DNA of 5,154 bases from Accumulibacter sp. (lineage in GTDB: Bacteria > Pseudomonadota > Gammaproteobacteria > Burkholderiales > Rhodocyclaceae), in assembly GCA_031284185.1 (NCBI GenBank), contig JAITAJ010000197.1, forward strand, positions 1 to 5,154, written 5' to 3'. A program made the position numbers and the translations under genes. The notes beneath the pieces were generated by a model. That model worked only from the letters and a program-made list of their open reading frames with translations, searched no databases and was not told where the DNA came from. This document shows, piece after piece, positions 5,004-5,154 of the stretch. Numbering within the stretch: position 1 is the first letter of the stretch; every line of letters starts with the position of its first letter.

Positions 5004-5013
5004 CCGTCCTCTG

Positions 5014-5085
5014 AGGAAACGCTGAACAAGTGAGAAAATAGAAGAAGAAGAGAGTCAGACAAGGATTGAGACGGCGAATATGACT
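5014..5085. other. Unassigned intergenic stretch
   Basis: No gene, RNA or terminator is recognised. It contains a purine-rich tract at 5032-5053 (GAA repeats). Together with R3 and the REP-like element it makes up the gene-free region right of 4577. Confidence 0.5.
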
Positions 5086-5140
5086 TAGCCCGCGTAGCCC
5101 GGACTCGTAGGTTGGACAAGGCCGCAGGCCGCCGTCCAAC
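5086..5140. repeat. REP-like palindromic intergenic element
   Basis: TAGCCCG occurs twice, nine bases apart (5086-5092 and 5095-5101). Then GTTGGAC (5111-5117) pairs with GTCCAAC (5134-5140), and an inner GGC (5120-5122) pairs with GCC (5128-5130). Short palindromes of the GTTGG...CCAAC type with a GC core are a familiar class of dispersed intergenic repeat in proteobacteria. It differs in sequence from the heptamer-hairpin family. Confidence 0.55.
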
Positions 5141-5154
5141 GGTCGTGAAAATGC

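Larger units (their letters stand above)
4658..5013 (+). repeat. Composite repeat block R3: degenerate heptamer array with embedded hairpins
   Basis: About 350 bases built from CAGAGGA/CAGAAGA-type units. The decamer CAGAGGACAG occurs exactly at 4658, 4678, 4714, 4771, 4800, 4929, 4950 and 4973. CAGAAGACAG occurs at 4701, 4735, 4823, 4839 and 4862. Embedded modules are the GC hairpin at 4754-4768, a doubled GC palindrome at 4881-4898, and AAAACCGAG-type hairpin modules at 4781-4799, 4911-4928 and 4983-5003. The right end CCGTCCTCTG (5004-5013) is an inverted unit. No credible gene lies here. It is purine-rich on the plus strand. Confidence 0.85.

Noticed and set aside
4658..5013. CRISPR array
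   Set aside because: Repeat units are 7-10 bases, degenerate, and not separated by constant-length unique spacers; no cas genes are present.
5014..5030. Possible insertion-sequence terminal remnant (GAAACGCTGAACAAGT)
   Set aside because: It looks vaguely like an IS end, but no matching inverted partner, target duplication or transposase fragment is in the window.
4657..5139. Minus-strand open frame of 160 codons across the repeat block
   Set aside because: It is a translation of the heptamer array, with recurring LSSEP/VFCLL-like peptides every seven residues, and starts within the REP-like palindrome. No ribosome site or family resemblance; the array simply lacks stops in that frame.

Overview
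All five recognisable genes lie on the minus strand. The GC-rich sequence, an LpxH-type lipid A enzyme and a DnaQ/UvrC-like fusion suggest a Gram-negative proteobacterium. A betaproteobacterium, perhaps of the Rhodocyclales type, is my best guess, but that is an inference from gene style and from TAGAAT/TACAAT -10 boxes.

In transcription order (right to left) the window holds: a repeat-filled intergenic stretch with no credible gene (about 4578-5154); a DEDDh exonuclease fused to a UvrC-like GIY-YIG region (4577-3114); a secreted cyclophilin, ppiA (3001-2444); a cytoplasmic cyclophilin, ppiB (2432-1941); UDP-2,3-diacylglucosamine hydrolase, lpxH (1921-1097); and nadC, quinolinate phosphoribosyltransferase (893 to beyond the left edge). 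ppiA, ppiB and lpxH are spaced by 11 and 19 bases and look like one operon started from a TACAAT box near 3050. The fusion gene and nadC each have their own candidate -10 box. The genes are housekeeping: nucleic-acid processing, protein folding in two compartments, lipid A synthesis and NAD synthesis.

The unusual part is a dispersed composite repeat present in three copies: 1131-1215, 3090-3179 and 4658-5013. Each copy combines degenerate 7-base units (consensus CAGARGA), an A-tract/T-tract hairpin with a CCG/CGG stem, and a GC hairpin of the form GGCGC-TTC-GCGCC joined to the first hairpin by a short GTGAGGAACG-like spacer. Two copies overlap the 3' ends of genes, so the last 20 or so residues of the exonuclease fusion and about 27 residues near the end of LpxH are translated repeat. 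Two copies flank the fusion gene as inverted repeats. The hairpin pair is flipped relative to the heptamers in one copy. A separate REP-like palindrome sits at the right edge.
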